A stretch of DNA of 64,000 nucleotides, from positions 5,589,598-5,653,597 of the forward strand of contig JAQFVV010006273.1 in the NCBI GenBank assembly GCA_028023455.1, in the 5' to 3' direction. The translations under genes were made by a program, and so were the position numbers. This DNA comes from Epiperipatus broadwayi (Eukaryota; Onychophora; Udeonychophora; Euonychophora; Peripatidae). The notes under the pieces were generated by a model. It saw nothing but the letters and a program-made list of their open reading frames with translations, was not told where the DNA came from and did no database searches. Positions 1 through 11,991 of this stretch are shown here, piece by piece (position 1 is the stretch's first letter; every line of letters starts with the position of its first letter).

Positions 1-462
1 AATATTGTGCTTATATATATATATATATTCATATTTCTGTTAATAAGTTAATACAACAAAAAATATATTATTGTAATTAATTTTTTCACAATGATTTTTT
101 TAAAAAAAATAACAGTAATAAAAAATAAAATGTAAATACAAAATACATTTCCTAGCAGCCATTTTTTCCAAATCATTTTTGGGGAGTCTCTGAAACTGTA
201 GATTTATCAAAAATATGAGCTGCCAATACTGGTTTACAGAAAAACTCACATGCACCAAATTTTTATTGACTACAAATTATTTTATAAATTAACTTTATAA
301 TTTCAAACTTCTTAAAGATTGCTTGATACATTTGTTTGGAAATTTTACTAATATTACTTGTCTTTGAAATTTTTTAATTTCTTATTTGGTTTTGCAAAAG
401 TAAAACAAAAATAAAACAATCAATTGGGTTGTTTTTTTTCCTCTTTTTTTCATATGTCAAAT
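1..462. other. AT-rich intergenic DNA
   Basis: No coding signal, RNA gene or clear repeat unit is visible. The stretch is dominated by A and T runs and a short TA microsatellite near position 15-28. Confidence 0.6.
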
Positions 463-533
463 GTATTGACCAGGAAGCGAACCCCAGGCCAGCTGCTTGG
501 AAGGCAGCTATGCTAACCACTGGCCACAAACAC
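463..533 (-). repeat. tRNA-derived SINE relic or tRNA pseudogene
   Basis: Read on the minus strand this is a tRNA-like sequence with an A-box-like segment (GGCCAGTGGTTAGC) and a B-box-like segment (GGGTTCGCTTCC). The would-be anticodon loop is CTTCCAA. It closely resembles the better preserved copy at 19584-19654, including the bases after the acceptor arm (ACATTTGACATAT here, TTTTACATAT there), and is followed on the minus strand by an A-rich tail (451-430). The acceptor stem is broken, so it is unlikely to be a working tRNA. A SINE head is the favoured reading. Confidence 0.6.
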
Positions 534-599
534 TTGACACAGGTTTGTCCACTGCTTTTATGAAAATGACACATTGACATTGGCTCAAGTAGTCAATAG

Positions 600-1640
600 T
601 AGAATTATTGAGTTAGAGTTGAGAGCCATTCATTTAGAAATCTCACTTTTAGCAATATATTCTTATTAAATTTTTTGAAATTTTTAATAAATATATGTGG
701 GTAAAAAATACATTTAAACAGTATCTCAAATCCAATCTATATGCTAAGAAATATATATAATTTTATCTTTAAAATATTAACAGTAAAAGTAATCATATAA
801 AGAATTTTAAGAATTAAATGATCTAGCTGCTCAGGAGTCATGTGATTTTTGAGCATTGAAGTAACATACTGATTTTAATCCAATAATCTTTAGCTCTTAA
901 TCTTACTATTCCTCCACTGCATTAATCTATGATTAAAAACAAATTAGCTTTAGTTATATATATTTTATTTTTTTATTGTATTCAGTTATTTTATTTTGGA
1001 ACAATTTAAGTGCTTGCCAGAAATATTTTTTTTAGAAAGAGCATTAATTTAAATTTCAACATTCCAAAATATATTATATCTAATGGAGTAAAAAGATTTA
1101 AAATAAAGTAATGAATACTCAAAATCAAGGAAGTGTCTCAATCTAGATTATGTACTTTGATTTTTGGATTCCCAAGAAGTGAGGAGTGTATTGTATGATT
1201 TTAATTTGGCCATTGTCAAAGCAGAAAAAAAAATCAAAAAATAAAATTTTTGCTTATATTGTTTAAGACTAAAGTTTGTGCAGTCATTAAAAAATAGTGT
1301 ATGAGCTATAATCATTGTTAGCAATTATAAAAAGTTAAATCAAAAACTACTGATGACAGTCATATATGATTAATTTAAATTAATATTGCTGTGATTGATT
1401 ATAAAAGTATTAATAAAATTATTTGATGAATAATTATTTAAGTTTAATTATATTAAAGTTGTTCATACTCACAGGATTAAGAATATATTTTATTTGATAA
1501 TGCTATTATGTAATAGCATTATATAATTTGTTAAGTATATGCTATGGTTTAGAAATAATATGATACTTAAGGAGAGAAAAAGGAGATTAAATGTCTGTAT
1601 TTCTTAAAATTAACTATTGATTTTTTTAGAAGTAATTTCA
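600..1640. other. AT-rich intergenic DNA with one perfect hairpin
   Basis: No gene is visible. The one clear structure is a palindrome at 1498-1521 with two perfect 11-bp arms (TAATGCTATTA / TAATAGCATTA) and a 2-base loop. No TIR, terminator context or gene flanks it, so its role is unknown. Confidence 0.5.
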
Positions 1641-3020
1641 ATTATTATAAGATGATACCAGACTGTATCTGGGCTATGTAAAGCCCAGTGTTTTTAATTG
1701 ATGGCTTTAATAAGTTTTTTAAGTTTAATGTAAATTAAACAAAAGTTTTAATGTTATATATTAAACATGAGAAATCAGCCAGAAGGCTCATGTTTCAACT
1801 TCAATTATATGCTAATGAAAATTACGTTTAAATATGGTACTAAAGCATCTTTTTTACCATTACTATATCCCACACTTTAAACATAAATTTATGTACTGTA
1901 ATCACATTTTCTTTGTGATTTAAATACTATACCTCTGTACTTCAAAACCCTTGTACTGATGTTTTTCCAAGTATTTTTTATTAATTCTTCATATAAACAT
2001 AATAATACACTAACCAAAATTAAATGTAAATACATTAGTAAAGCATTTATTTTTTCCCCTCATTAAATATCACATTTTAAACATGAATTTATGTAATATA
2101 ATCATATTTTCTTCATGATTTAAATACTGTATCTCTGTAATTAAAAGCATATTTTTTTCTGAATGTTTTTTTAATGGTAGAGACTGTCATTACTGTGGAA
2201 TTGTTCTTTTTGTAGATTTAATGTAAATTCATCAAAACATTTTAATATTATATAAATAAATTTCTGAATTTTAGTAAAGCTAAATTAAAATTTACATTTT
2301 TAAATATTTGCTAGTTTTTAGAAATATATATTTACTGGAGCACCCAATGAATACTTTTTTTTCTGATAGTCAGTCATTCTTAAGCTTTTTTTTAATTTTA
2401 TTAATAGTTATACAATTTATTAATGTCAAAACCCAGTCTTGTAAAGGTCTGTGATTTTTTTTAATTGGTTGCTCTAACAATTTTTTTTAAGTTTAATGTA
2501 AGTTAAATAAAACATTTTAATATAAATTTTTAAATTTTAATAAAGCTAAACTAAAATTTACATTTTTAAATATATCTGATGTATTTGGTAGCTTACAGTT
2601 TAAAATATATATTTACTGGAGCACTCTCTGAATTAATACTTACTATTTATTAATTGCTAAGTATAACATTCATCAAAGCACAGAGTGCCTTAATGTTGAA
2701 TTATGAATCAGTGTTTGTGGCTGTTACTTTATCTGTCTGGTACAGGAATGTTAGTTATTTTTGTAATTTTTTTTTATTAAATATTTGTATTTTTTTCCAT
2801 TGGTTGCTTTAACCATTTTTTTTTTAAGATTTAAAGTAAAATGGTTTTTATTAAACAGTGCTAATTTATAAAATTTCTTTAACATTGCTAAGTATGTCAT
2901 TCATCTGAACTATATTAGGAGATTGACAGACCATAAAAGCATGGAGTGCTTAATGTCAAATTATGAATCGGCATATGTGGCTGTTTCATATCCCTGTAGT
3001 TAAGAGCACTTGTACTGATT
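1640..3020. repeat. degenerate internal direct repeats
   Basis: The block repeats a few segments. A piece with 'AAGCTAAA(T/C)TAAAATTTACA' and 'TATATATTTACTGGAGCAC' occurs around 2216-2360 and again around 2490-2640. A piece reading 'CATTTTCTTTGTGATTTAAATACT' in one copy occurs near 1905-1930 and, diverged, near 2105-2130. 'TTTTTTAAGTTTAATGTAA' occurs near 1715 and 2490. Copies differ at many sites. This could be an old tandem array or a decayed repeat; no coding capacity is seen. Confidence 0.55.
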
Positions 3021-5580
3021 TTTTCCCTAGCATTTTTTTTATTTAATGGAAAAATTATTTTCTTTGCATAAATGTAGTGGTTGTGATGTCATTGGACAAA
3101 CATTTATTCACCAATCAGACAAATTATGGATTTTATAAATAAGATAGTTAGTCAAATTTTGTTCATTGATGTTGCTATTATTATATCATAACTGTATCTT
3201 GATTAAACTTTATTATATAACATTTTACAATAATTCATCTTTTAATATCACTACCATTATGTGATATTATTTTTATTTTTCTAGTAGAGAAAATGTTGTT
3301 TTTATTTAATTATAAAGAAGTATTTCAATTAAATATGTGTATTATTATAGTATTTATAAATTATAAGTATAAACAAAGGAAGTAAATATTTTCAAGAGTC
3401 TTTGTTTTGTTTTTTGCTTGTTTACCACTATGTACATCATCTTAACTATCCTAAAATGGAACCATCCTCCAGCAGAGAGTTTGTCTTTCTGAATTGATGA
3501 ATGATTGTTATATAGTGGTGCTGAGATGAGGAATGCAGTGATAATTATTTTTTAAAAAAATTGTAAAAAGTATATCTGCTGTATAATGATTACTTACCTT
3601 CTACAAAGTATTAAAATTGGATAGAATCAAATCCTATCTTGTATGAGAATGATGTAAAGAATTGATGTCAAGATCTCAATAGAGGCATGGAGATTCAGCT
3701 GTTTGATATCTTATGATATATATATATATATGTGTGTGTGTGTATATAATGAAAGATGATGATTTGACTTTCTATACTGATGGCTGTTTATGATGTGATG
3801 GTGTTGAAATAAGGAATGCAATGATAAAAACAACAAACTTTGAATACACACACATATATTTATATATAATAAAAATACATGTTTTATTCAACAAATTAAA
3901 TTTTAAAGGTGCATCCAAATTCTGAGCCAAAAATATTAAATATAGAGATTACAAATTTGATTTTATATTTATCTAGATAAAATCATTGTCATTATTAATC
4001 AAATCATCATATTGTAACAGTTAATAAACAAACAGAAAATGTATTAAGTCAAATAAGTTATACTATCAAATAGATTCCAAATATCTTTATTTTCATTAAA
4101 TACAATTTCTCTAACAATAATTTTTAGATATTATATTTTACTCATATCTTACAGAAAAAAATAAACCATGTAAGACATTTCTTTTCATGGTAATGTCAAA
4201 ACAAATTCTCATAACTACAAAGTAAACAAACTCTACAAATTGAAGATAATAATAGATGAGATTTTAGTGTTCTAACATGTTTGGGTTTCTTCTATACATC
4301 TCTTTTTTTTTTAAATCTTTCAGTGATTAGAACATATTTACAATGTTTCTGATTGCATATTTGCAAAGAATTTTATATTTTTGCAATTTATTGTGAAAGA
4401 AAAGGTATTGTATATCATTCATTCACATACTCCTCATATAGTATATTCATTCATTCATAGTTTATGAGTAGCTTTATTTGCTCATATATCAACATCACTA
4501 TGTTAAATGACATTTTTATCATTAATTTTGTAGAAAAAAAACAACAATTTTTTAAAGATTGAAATAAACTTCTAGTAAAAGTCAAACTATTTTTTTGAAC
4601 ATATCTTCACTTAATTCAAATATCAAAACTTAATAAATTAACATTACTAATAATCACCAATAAAACTGATTTTTCCATATATATATCTTCCAGCATTTGC
4701 TTTTGTTGATAGACCCTGAACATATATTTAACTTATTCCTAACTAAAATAATTTTGTATGCCAAAAACTCAAAATATTTTTCCTCAATTGTACCAAGTCA
4801 TAATAAATATGAAGATCATTATTATTTCTTAGATAATAGATAATACAATCTTATCATGAGTGAAAACAATCATAAATGTTCCAATATAATTAGTTTATTT
4901 TACTTCATCTAAATTCCAATTTATAATATTTATTCGTCACCCAAAGTAAAAAAAAAATATTGATAAAAAAAAACGAATTGCAGATATCAACAAATATAAA
5001 ATAATTGCTCTCAGGATGTTAGGAAATACAAGTTAAATAGAAAACAAGGTTCCATATCTAAATATTATAATTTTCATCTACTGATTAAAGTTTTGTCTTG
5101 TATTGAAATCTTTACTTATTTCCACTTTTGTTATAATATTTTTTTAATTAAATGAGTAATTATTTTATATTTTGTTGTATATTTTTTCAATTAAAATTTT
5201 TTATTACTGATATGTGTATTAGGTAGAATTAGTTTTAGTGATATGGAAATCATTGCTCTTAATTATATATCAACAGCTCAACATCATTTCAAACTATAGA
5301 ATAGAACAAAATCAGATCCATATTTTATAGTGTTTTGAAAATGATGAGTAATACTGGAAAATAATTCCTTCTGGTCAAAAGAAACTCAACATGTTATTAA
5401 AAAAGAATCATTTAATATGTCATTGACAAAGAGTCAAATAAATAAATTAAATCCACCTGGCCTTCTAGTTGGCAGTATTATTATAAAGTTGTAATTAGAA
5501 TGACATTATTAAAAGTTGAAATATGAATACTATAAATTAAATAAAAAATTAAAGTGATAAAAATAAAAATAGTTTAGTTA
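3020..5580. other. AT-rich intergenic DNA
   Basis: No open frame or RNA gene is convincing. A TA/TG microsatellite lies at about 3715-3745. Two loosely similar segments containing 'AGGAATGCA(G/A)TGATAA' occur near 3519-3535 and 3813-3828, possibly remnants of one duplicated repeat. Confidence 0.5.
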
Positions 5581-6013
5581 AGCATTTACAACTTATAAAT
5601 CATAATATGTTATTTATATAATGCACATACATTCATAATATTATCGATAATGGAGCATGCACTCTGTGTGCTCTTCCACAAGCATTAACTTTAAAAGCAT
5701 AAGTATATGCTTATGCTTAAAGTTTATATCTACGTAAACCAGTCATTGCTCACTGTGATTAAATCAAGGCTTCAATCTTTTGACTGCCTGAGTTATAATT
5801 TATTAATTGAATTGTACAAATCTATTCAATCTACCACAGGAGAGAGATACAATCTCATTTTTAACCACCTGCAATTAAATACAAAGTGAATTTTAAATTT
5901 ACTGTAATATAATCTGTTATTTATATAACCCACATACATACAGATTGATATAAATATATATTTAAACACTAAGCATAAATATATACTTATGCTTTTAATG
6001 TTGATGCTCACAG
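5580..6013. repeat. diverged direct repeat pair with AAGCATAAG hairpins
   Basis: A segment containing 'TGTTATTTATATAA' followed by 'CACATACAT' occurs near 5610-5633 and again near 5912-5935. Each is followed some 60-70 bases later by a hairpin built on AAGCATAAG/CTTATGCTT (5694-5718; the second copy, near 5971-5996, is less perfect). The two halves look like an old duplication of about 300 bp. The short open frames here have no recognisable protein. Confidence 0.5.
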
Positions 6014-6101
6014 GATAGTGATAGAGATTTTAAAGTGCATACTCTGAGGACTTATTATTTATAATATAAATAAGAATCAAACTATGATTTAAAAAATTTA
6101 C

Positions 6102-6783
6102 TAAATTGATAATAATAACTGAAACACACAGGCTTATTATATACCTGGGTTTATATATGTAATATATAGGGTAAATGAGCACAGACTTTCACACGACCCA
6201 CCACTCTCCACACTATCTCATAACACTGATACACTTGAACACATATACGTTGAAAAGATAAATAATCACCAATATACGTATTTCATGCTAAACCAGCAAT
6301 CATCAGTTGGTCCACATTACCATCTCTACACATATATGCTATAAGCGCTCAGATATATATTAAGATAGCCAAACCTTATACTTTAATGGTCAGGCTTCAA
6401 TCTACTCCACACCCCAACTCTTCAACTGTCCATCAAATTGAAAATCTGATGATGGAACGCTCAAAGGCTACCCTGAGGGCAAGATTCTTGTCACACCCAA
6501 AATGGGCAGACATCTCTATTATGAAATAACTGAAACACACAGGCTTATTATATACCTGTGTTTATATATGTAATATATAGGGTATATGAGCACAGACTTT
6601 CACATGACCCACCACTCTCCACACCATCTCATAACACTGATACACTTGAACACATATATGTCAAAAAGATAAATAATCACCAATATACGTATTTCATGCT
6701 AAACCAACAATCATCAGTTGGTCCAGATTACCACCTCTACACATATATGCTATAAGTGCTCAGATATATATTAAATTGATAAT
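6102..6783. mobile_element. dimeric dispersed repeat (family R1) with 12-bp flanking duplication
   Basis: Two near-identical segments (about 6115-6370 and 6526-6771, offset 411 bp) enclose about 155 bp of unique sequence. The whole is bounded by the same 12 bases, TAAATTGATAAT, at 6102-6113 and 6772-6783, which looks like a target-site duplication. A related single-unit copy, covering both the repeated and the unique part in the same order, lies at 33590-33925, and shorter relatives at about 35985-36130 and 44800-44940. The structure fits a partly dimeric retroposed element or a very small LTR-like element; no protein is encoded. Confidence 0.6.
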
Positions 6784-8802
6784 TAAAAAAAAGTGCATTG
6801 TTTTTATCCAAATAAATTTAAAAACAGTGTCATTGACATAATCCCATGAGAAAACAATTAATATAAATTTAATTTTATTATCCAGTAAATAATTATTACA
6901 ATACAAATCTATGTCACAATAATTAAAGAATGTGAAAAGAAAATGAAATTTTAAGAAGATACAGATAGAAACTGTCAAAGCTTTCCACTACAATATACTT
7001 TTCATGTTTGATGATTATATGTTTAAGATAAAATAGAAAGAAAAAATATTATTGGGCAATGTGGATCTGGAAATAGAATTTAAGCTGAAGAATGACTTAT
7101 AATTTGGTGAATTCAATGATTTTTTTAAGCAGTCAAAGTTTCAACTAAATAATAGTATTCAAAGAGAGTTTGTAGAAATCAAACTGATTACAGTTTGGTG
7201 CTCATCAATTTTTGGCTAAAAAAAAAACGATTTACTCCAAATTAGTTTGAGTAAAGTAAAAAAAAACTATAAGATTTTTTATATAATCTAGTAAATATTG
7301 TCTTAACATCAGTAATTTAGAGCTTTAAAATGTAATTAATGGTGAAACAGATAAATTTGAAAATCTTAAGTAGAAACAATCAGAAAAATTAAATTGAATG
7401 TCAAAAAATAGAGTAATAATTCCAAAAAAAAAAAAGCCAAAATTAAAAAGAACAAATATTTTAAAAGAACTAAATAAAAATATTCCAAAGAGTATCCAAT
7501 TATGGCAAAGAGTAATATTATATATAATAATATTTAAAATTAGAAAACAAGCTTAATTATATTTTAATGGATTCAAAACATAATAATTGAAATAACAAAG
7601 ATCAATAAAGAAAAAGAATATAGAAAAAAGTTATAACAATATTCAAACAAAGTACTTTTTATAGCATCTTCTACATTGAAAAATATTCAATGATAGAAGA
7701 TGTTAGCCTTGATATCACTCCAAATAGTGTCTATGAGATATGATGGCACTACTTTAAACTTTTTATAAGTAATTTTGGAAAAGATTCAATAAAAAAATTG
7801 ATCAAATTATGCCAATTAATTGAAAAAATTAATGAGTTTATACACATAATGATAAACCATCACATCATGTCTTTTATACTATACACAATTAAAATTATGT
7901 TGAAATGCATTAGTACACATTAAAGCCTTGTATTAGAGAAAGAACATTCAGATGTGGAGATTAGTTTCAGAAAAGATTGAAGCATGCTTAAAAATTAAAA
8001 AGTCTAGAAAATACTTGAATAAATAGAAGATAATAAAATATTATTAGAAAAATGGATGTATCAGAACATATTATTATAATGCCCTAGTGCAAAGATAGAG
8101 CGGAAGACACTCATGTTCAAGATCCATAAATCACAGCTCGTTTTGTCACTTCCAGTTCTTTAGAACTCCTGGGTGGTAAGCCATTTGATTACTTTTTATA
8201 TTGTTCTTTTGAGGAAACTTTATATGGCAAATAGAAATGTCAAAATAGTTGCATTTTGTTATCCTTATTATTCAGTTTATAATGAGAAATTTCTGATTAA
8301 ATATTAAATGAGTGTGGATATGACATTGGTGGAAGAAGCAGTACTAAGTTTAAATATGCTGACAAAAGCAAAACTGAAAATAAAGAAAACTTCAAGATTG
8401 TTATTAAGAAAGTTGAAGTGAAAAGATATGTTATTTAAATATAAAGTACGAAATTACAACTTTAAAACTGAGAATGAAAATATCAAAAGTATTTAATAAT
8501 AGATTGATTCTAGACTAATTCTGGAAAAAATTATATTGAAAAATCTGAAAATGATTTTTAAATGTATGATTACATTAATGAAATAAAAATCACTCTTATT
8601 CAATCTACAACATTTTCCGTGACTTTATTGATCATTGATGCAGAACAAAAAAAATATTGTTTCTTATGATCCTTTAATGATATGTGGAAGCAAGAAAAAT
8701 AAATCAAATAAATAGTTAATTACATTTTATTTGAACTTTTCTTTTGCTTGATGCACAAATAATAATATTAAAATTAGATTATTTTGGTCATATCATGAAA
8801 CA
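6784..8802. other. AT-rich intergenic DNA with one hairpin
   Basis: No coding region is supported. A hairpin at about 7663-7701 pairs CATCTTCTA with TAGAAGATG and ATTGAA with TTCAAT around a short A/T loop. Nothing else stands out. Confidence 0.5.
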
Positions 8803-8810
8803 ATCTAATT

Positions 8811-11493
8811 CAGTGGTATTCAAACATTTTAGCAATACGACTGGGACATCGAGATAACATGCCGACCCAAAATTTAAAAAATCAATAATCTAATTCTAAT
8901 TGCTCAAAAACTAGGACTAGGTAATATTAAAAATTAGAAAGATGAAAATGTATTTTTTATTTCATACAAAATAAACATAAGTGTCAATACAAGTACAATA
9001 AACTGAAAATCAACTCTGTAGTTACCAAAATATTAGGTTGAAAAATCGACTAGTATTAATCATTTATAACTAGTTAAATTAAAATATGGTGTATAACACA
9101 TAGGAGCTTACAAAAATTCAGTTTAAAAAAACTACAAAAGGAAAATATTTAATAAGATCTATGAGTCTGTTTCTTGTTTACAAGTAGTGATATTTCTGAC
9201 TCTATTTTTCTCAATTTGAGTCTTAAAGGTGGCTCTATTGCTAATTTGTTTCGGTATTTAGATTTTAGGTAGAGAAATTGGGAAAATCCCTTCTCACACA
9301 TATAAGATGAGGCAAATAGTAATAATATCTTTAGAGCTGCATCAGACAGTTCTGTATATTCATTTCAAACTTTAAACCAAAAATTACTCAATTCTAGTTT
9401 TTTGAAAACAAATTTTAATTCCCCATCAGATGATAACTCAGTTTTTTCTTAAATTAAATAATAAATTTTTGGGTAATACACACTGAAAGGGATTTCAAAT
9501 CCATTCAGAGTCAGAAAAATCTTCTGCGAAATAAGTATTAAATTGATATTTAAGATCTGTCAAGTGAGTTGTTATATCTTTAATAACTGATTGAATAACC
9601 TTTAGTTTGTTTTCTATGACAAAACATTTTAAAGTAGGAAATGCTGCAAAATTTATCTCCTTGCAGTATGAGCACCATAAATCTATTTTCTTTGTAAAGG
9701 CTTTGATTTTATCATTGGTCATAAATATATTTAATTGTTCATCTTGAAGTCTTAAATTCAACTCATTCAATATGAGAAAAATATCACTTAAGTAAGCTAA
9801 CCTACATAGCCATTCTTCAGCAGTTAAAAAGTGTATAAATTTTTTTATCTTCATAATTGTCATTTAAAAACACAAACACCTCATCTTTAAGTTCAAATAG
9901 TCTCATTAGGATCCTATCACTTGAAAGCCAATGCACCTCTGTATGTAAGCTGCTGATGTTCACTGCCCATTCCTCTGCATATATGTGGAAAAAAATTTGA
10001 ATTCAGAGAATGTGCCTTTATAACTTATTATTTTAACTCCTGTATCTAAGACCAACTTTAAGTTCAGTGACATGTTTTTTGATACAAGTTCTTCTCTATG
10101 AATCATACAATGAACCCATGTTACATTAGGAGAGACTTCTTTGATTTGGGATAGAAATTTATTGTGTTTTCCAACCATGGCACAAGCTCTATCACTACAC
10201 ATCCCCACACAATTTTCCCAAGAAATATTGTTTTCTCTAATGTAAGAATTTACCATTTTAAATATTTCTTCTTCTGTATTCCTTTGTAGTTTTTTGCAAA
10301 AAAGAAAAGGTTCTTCAACTTCATTTTTGTATTCATATTTTGCAAATCAAATTAGTTGTGCAGCATTTTGGCAATCGGTGGATTCATCCAACTGAAGACT
10401 GAAAAATTTACTTTGTTAAATTCTGATTATAAGTTCACTTTCCACATTATCTGCCATTTTGACTATTCTGTAACCAATTGTTGTATCAAAGAATAGTATT
10501 TGATATATCTGTTGATTTTCCTTCTCACCAAACATAATGTCTACTATATTTTGAGCTTCTGCAACAATTAACTCTTCAGCAATTGTGTATGGCTTGCCAG
10601 ATTTAGCTATATGATAGCTTACTTGGTAAAAAGCTTCCAATGATTTTTTGTTAATATCGGTAAAAGTATACATAAAGTTTTGCTAATATGTCAAATGCGC
10701 TATTTTTTTCTAAAAAAATTCAATGGTTTTATCTTTGGATTCTGGGTGTTTGGTATGTAGGTGCCTCTGCAGTTTATTTGGTTTCAGTGACTCATTTGAC
10801 AGTACTACCAGGAACATGAGGCATCTAGCCCTTGGTTTATCATCTTCAGTACATACAAAACCATATTTTATAAACTCATTGTCAAACTTATGAACTTGTT
10901 TGTTTATTTTTACTTTTTTTATGTCTCAACTCTATATAAGCAGAAGCTTCCAAATGTATTTGTTTGGTGTCGGAAGTTAAAATAGCCAAAATCAAAGTGC
11001 TCTTCTTGTCATTTGTTTTTTCATTGTCTGTTTTTTCAATTATCTTATCAGTTTTTAGCCACTTATCCATGAGGGTTCATAAAATTTATAACTTTAAAAG
11101 CAGTCCATTTATCACAAATACTAAATTAAAAAAGCAATTTTACACTAAAATAATAATTAAACTCACAAATGTACCATGATGGTGATATAAATAGAATATG
11201 CGCTGTCATCACTTGTTTGCCAAGTCATGTGATTTGCTGAAAGCAATGTTACATGATGTCATTTGAGACATATCCGAAGCTCTATTTCTTTGAAATCATA
11301 GTTTTTAAAATAGAGTAATCTAAAATTTAATGAAATTTCACATTTTAAAAATTAATATTTTTCTCAAAATTTTTTATCAGTGATATATTTGTAATTAATT
11401 AAATTTATTTACAATTTTTTCATCTATCTTGTAACCCCAAAGTAATTTTTGTGACCCCATTTGGGGTCGTGACCCATAGATTGAATACCACTG
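8811..11493 (-). mobile_element. hAT-superfamily DNA transposon (ZBED5-like), complete ends, inactive
   Basis: Both ends carry the terminal inverted repeat CAGTGGTATTCAA (start at 8811; reverse complement ending at 11493). The 8 bases ATCTAATT occur immediately outside each end (8803-8810 and 11494-11501), the 8-bp target duplication expected of hAT elements. The internal region, read on the minus strand, encodes a broken BED-finger/hAT transposase. Length is 2683 bp. The flawless target duplication with a decayed gene indicates one insertion that has since drifted. Confidence 0.93.
9160..11070 (-). pseudogene. ZBED5-like hAT transposase, degraded
   Basis: Read on the minus strand, segments line up in the order of ZBED5/SCAND3-type hAT transposases. 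They are an N-terminus starting MDKWLK (11070), a BED-finger remnant (about 10880-10740, with LSNESLKPNKLQRHLHTKH; one of the paired cysteines appears lost), a helical region (10673-10416), a 'QLDESTD' catalytic-type segment (about 10400), 'CVGMCSDRACAMVG' and 'WVHCMIHREELVSKNMS' (10256-9960), 'WLCRLAYLSDIF' (9863-9495), and a C-terminal dimerisation segment with 'SYMCEKGFSQF' and 'KSKYRNKLAIEPPLR' (about 9300-9220). Several stops and frameshifts interrupt it. One is a TGA at the expected Arg of the WI-R-NPF motif near 9495, consistent with CGA to TGA decay. In living relatives the enzyme cuts and reinserts the element in the nucleus; this copy cannot. Confidence 0.9.
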
Positions 11494-11671
11494 ATCTAAT
11501 TCATTAAAAAAAAAATATTTGTAAAAGTTATAATGTAAAGCAAAAAGTAACAAAGGAGATAAATTTTATCATCACATTAAACAATGTGCCTCTGAGCAGT
11601 TTAAAAAAGCAAATGGTAATAACTAATCATGTGAAAGACAGAAATTGATATTGAATTTAATGTATCTAATA

Positions 11672-11941
<270 letters not shown>

Positions 11942-11991
11942 TATTAAAAATAAAATAAAAATCAATACCCTGTTAAAAAATTATTTAAAAC

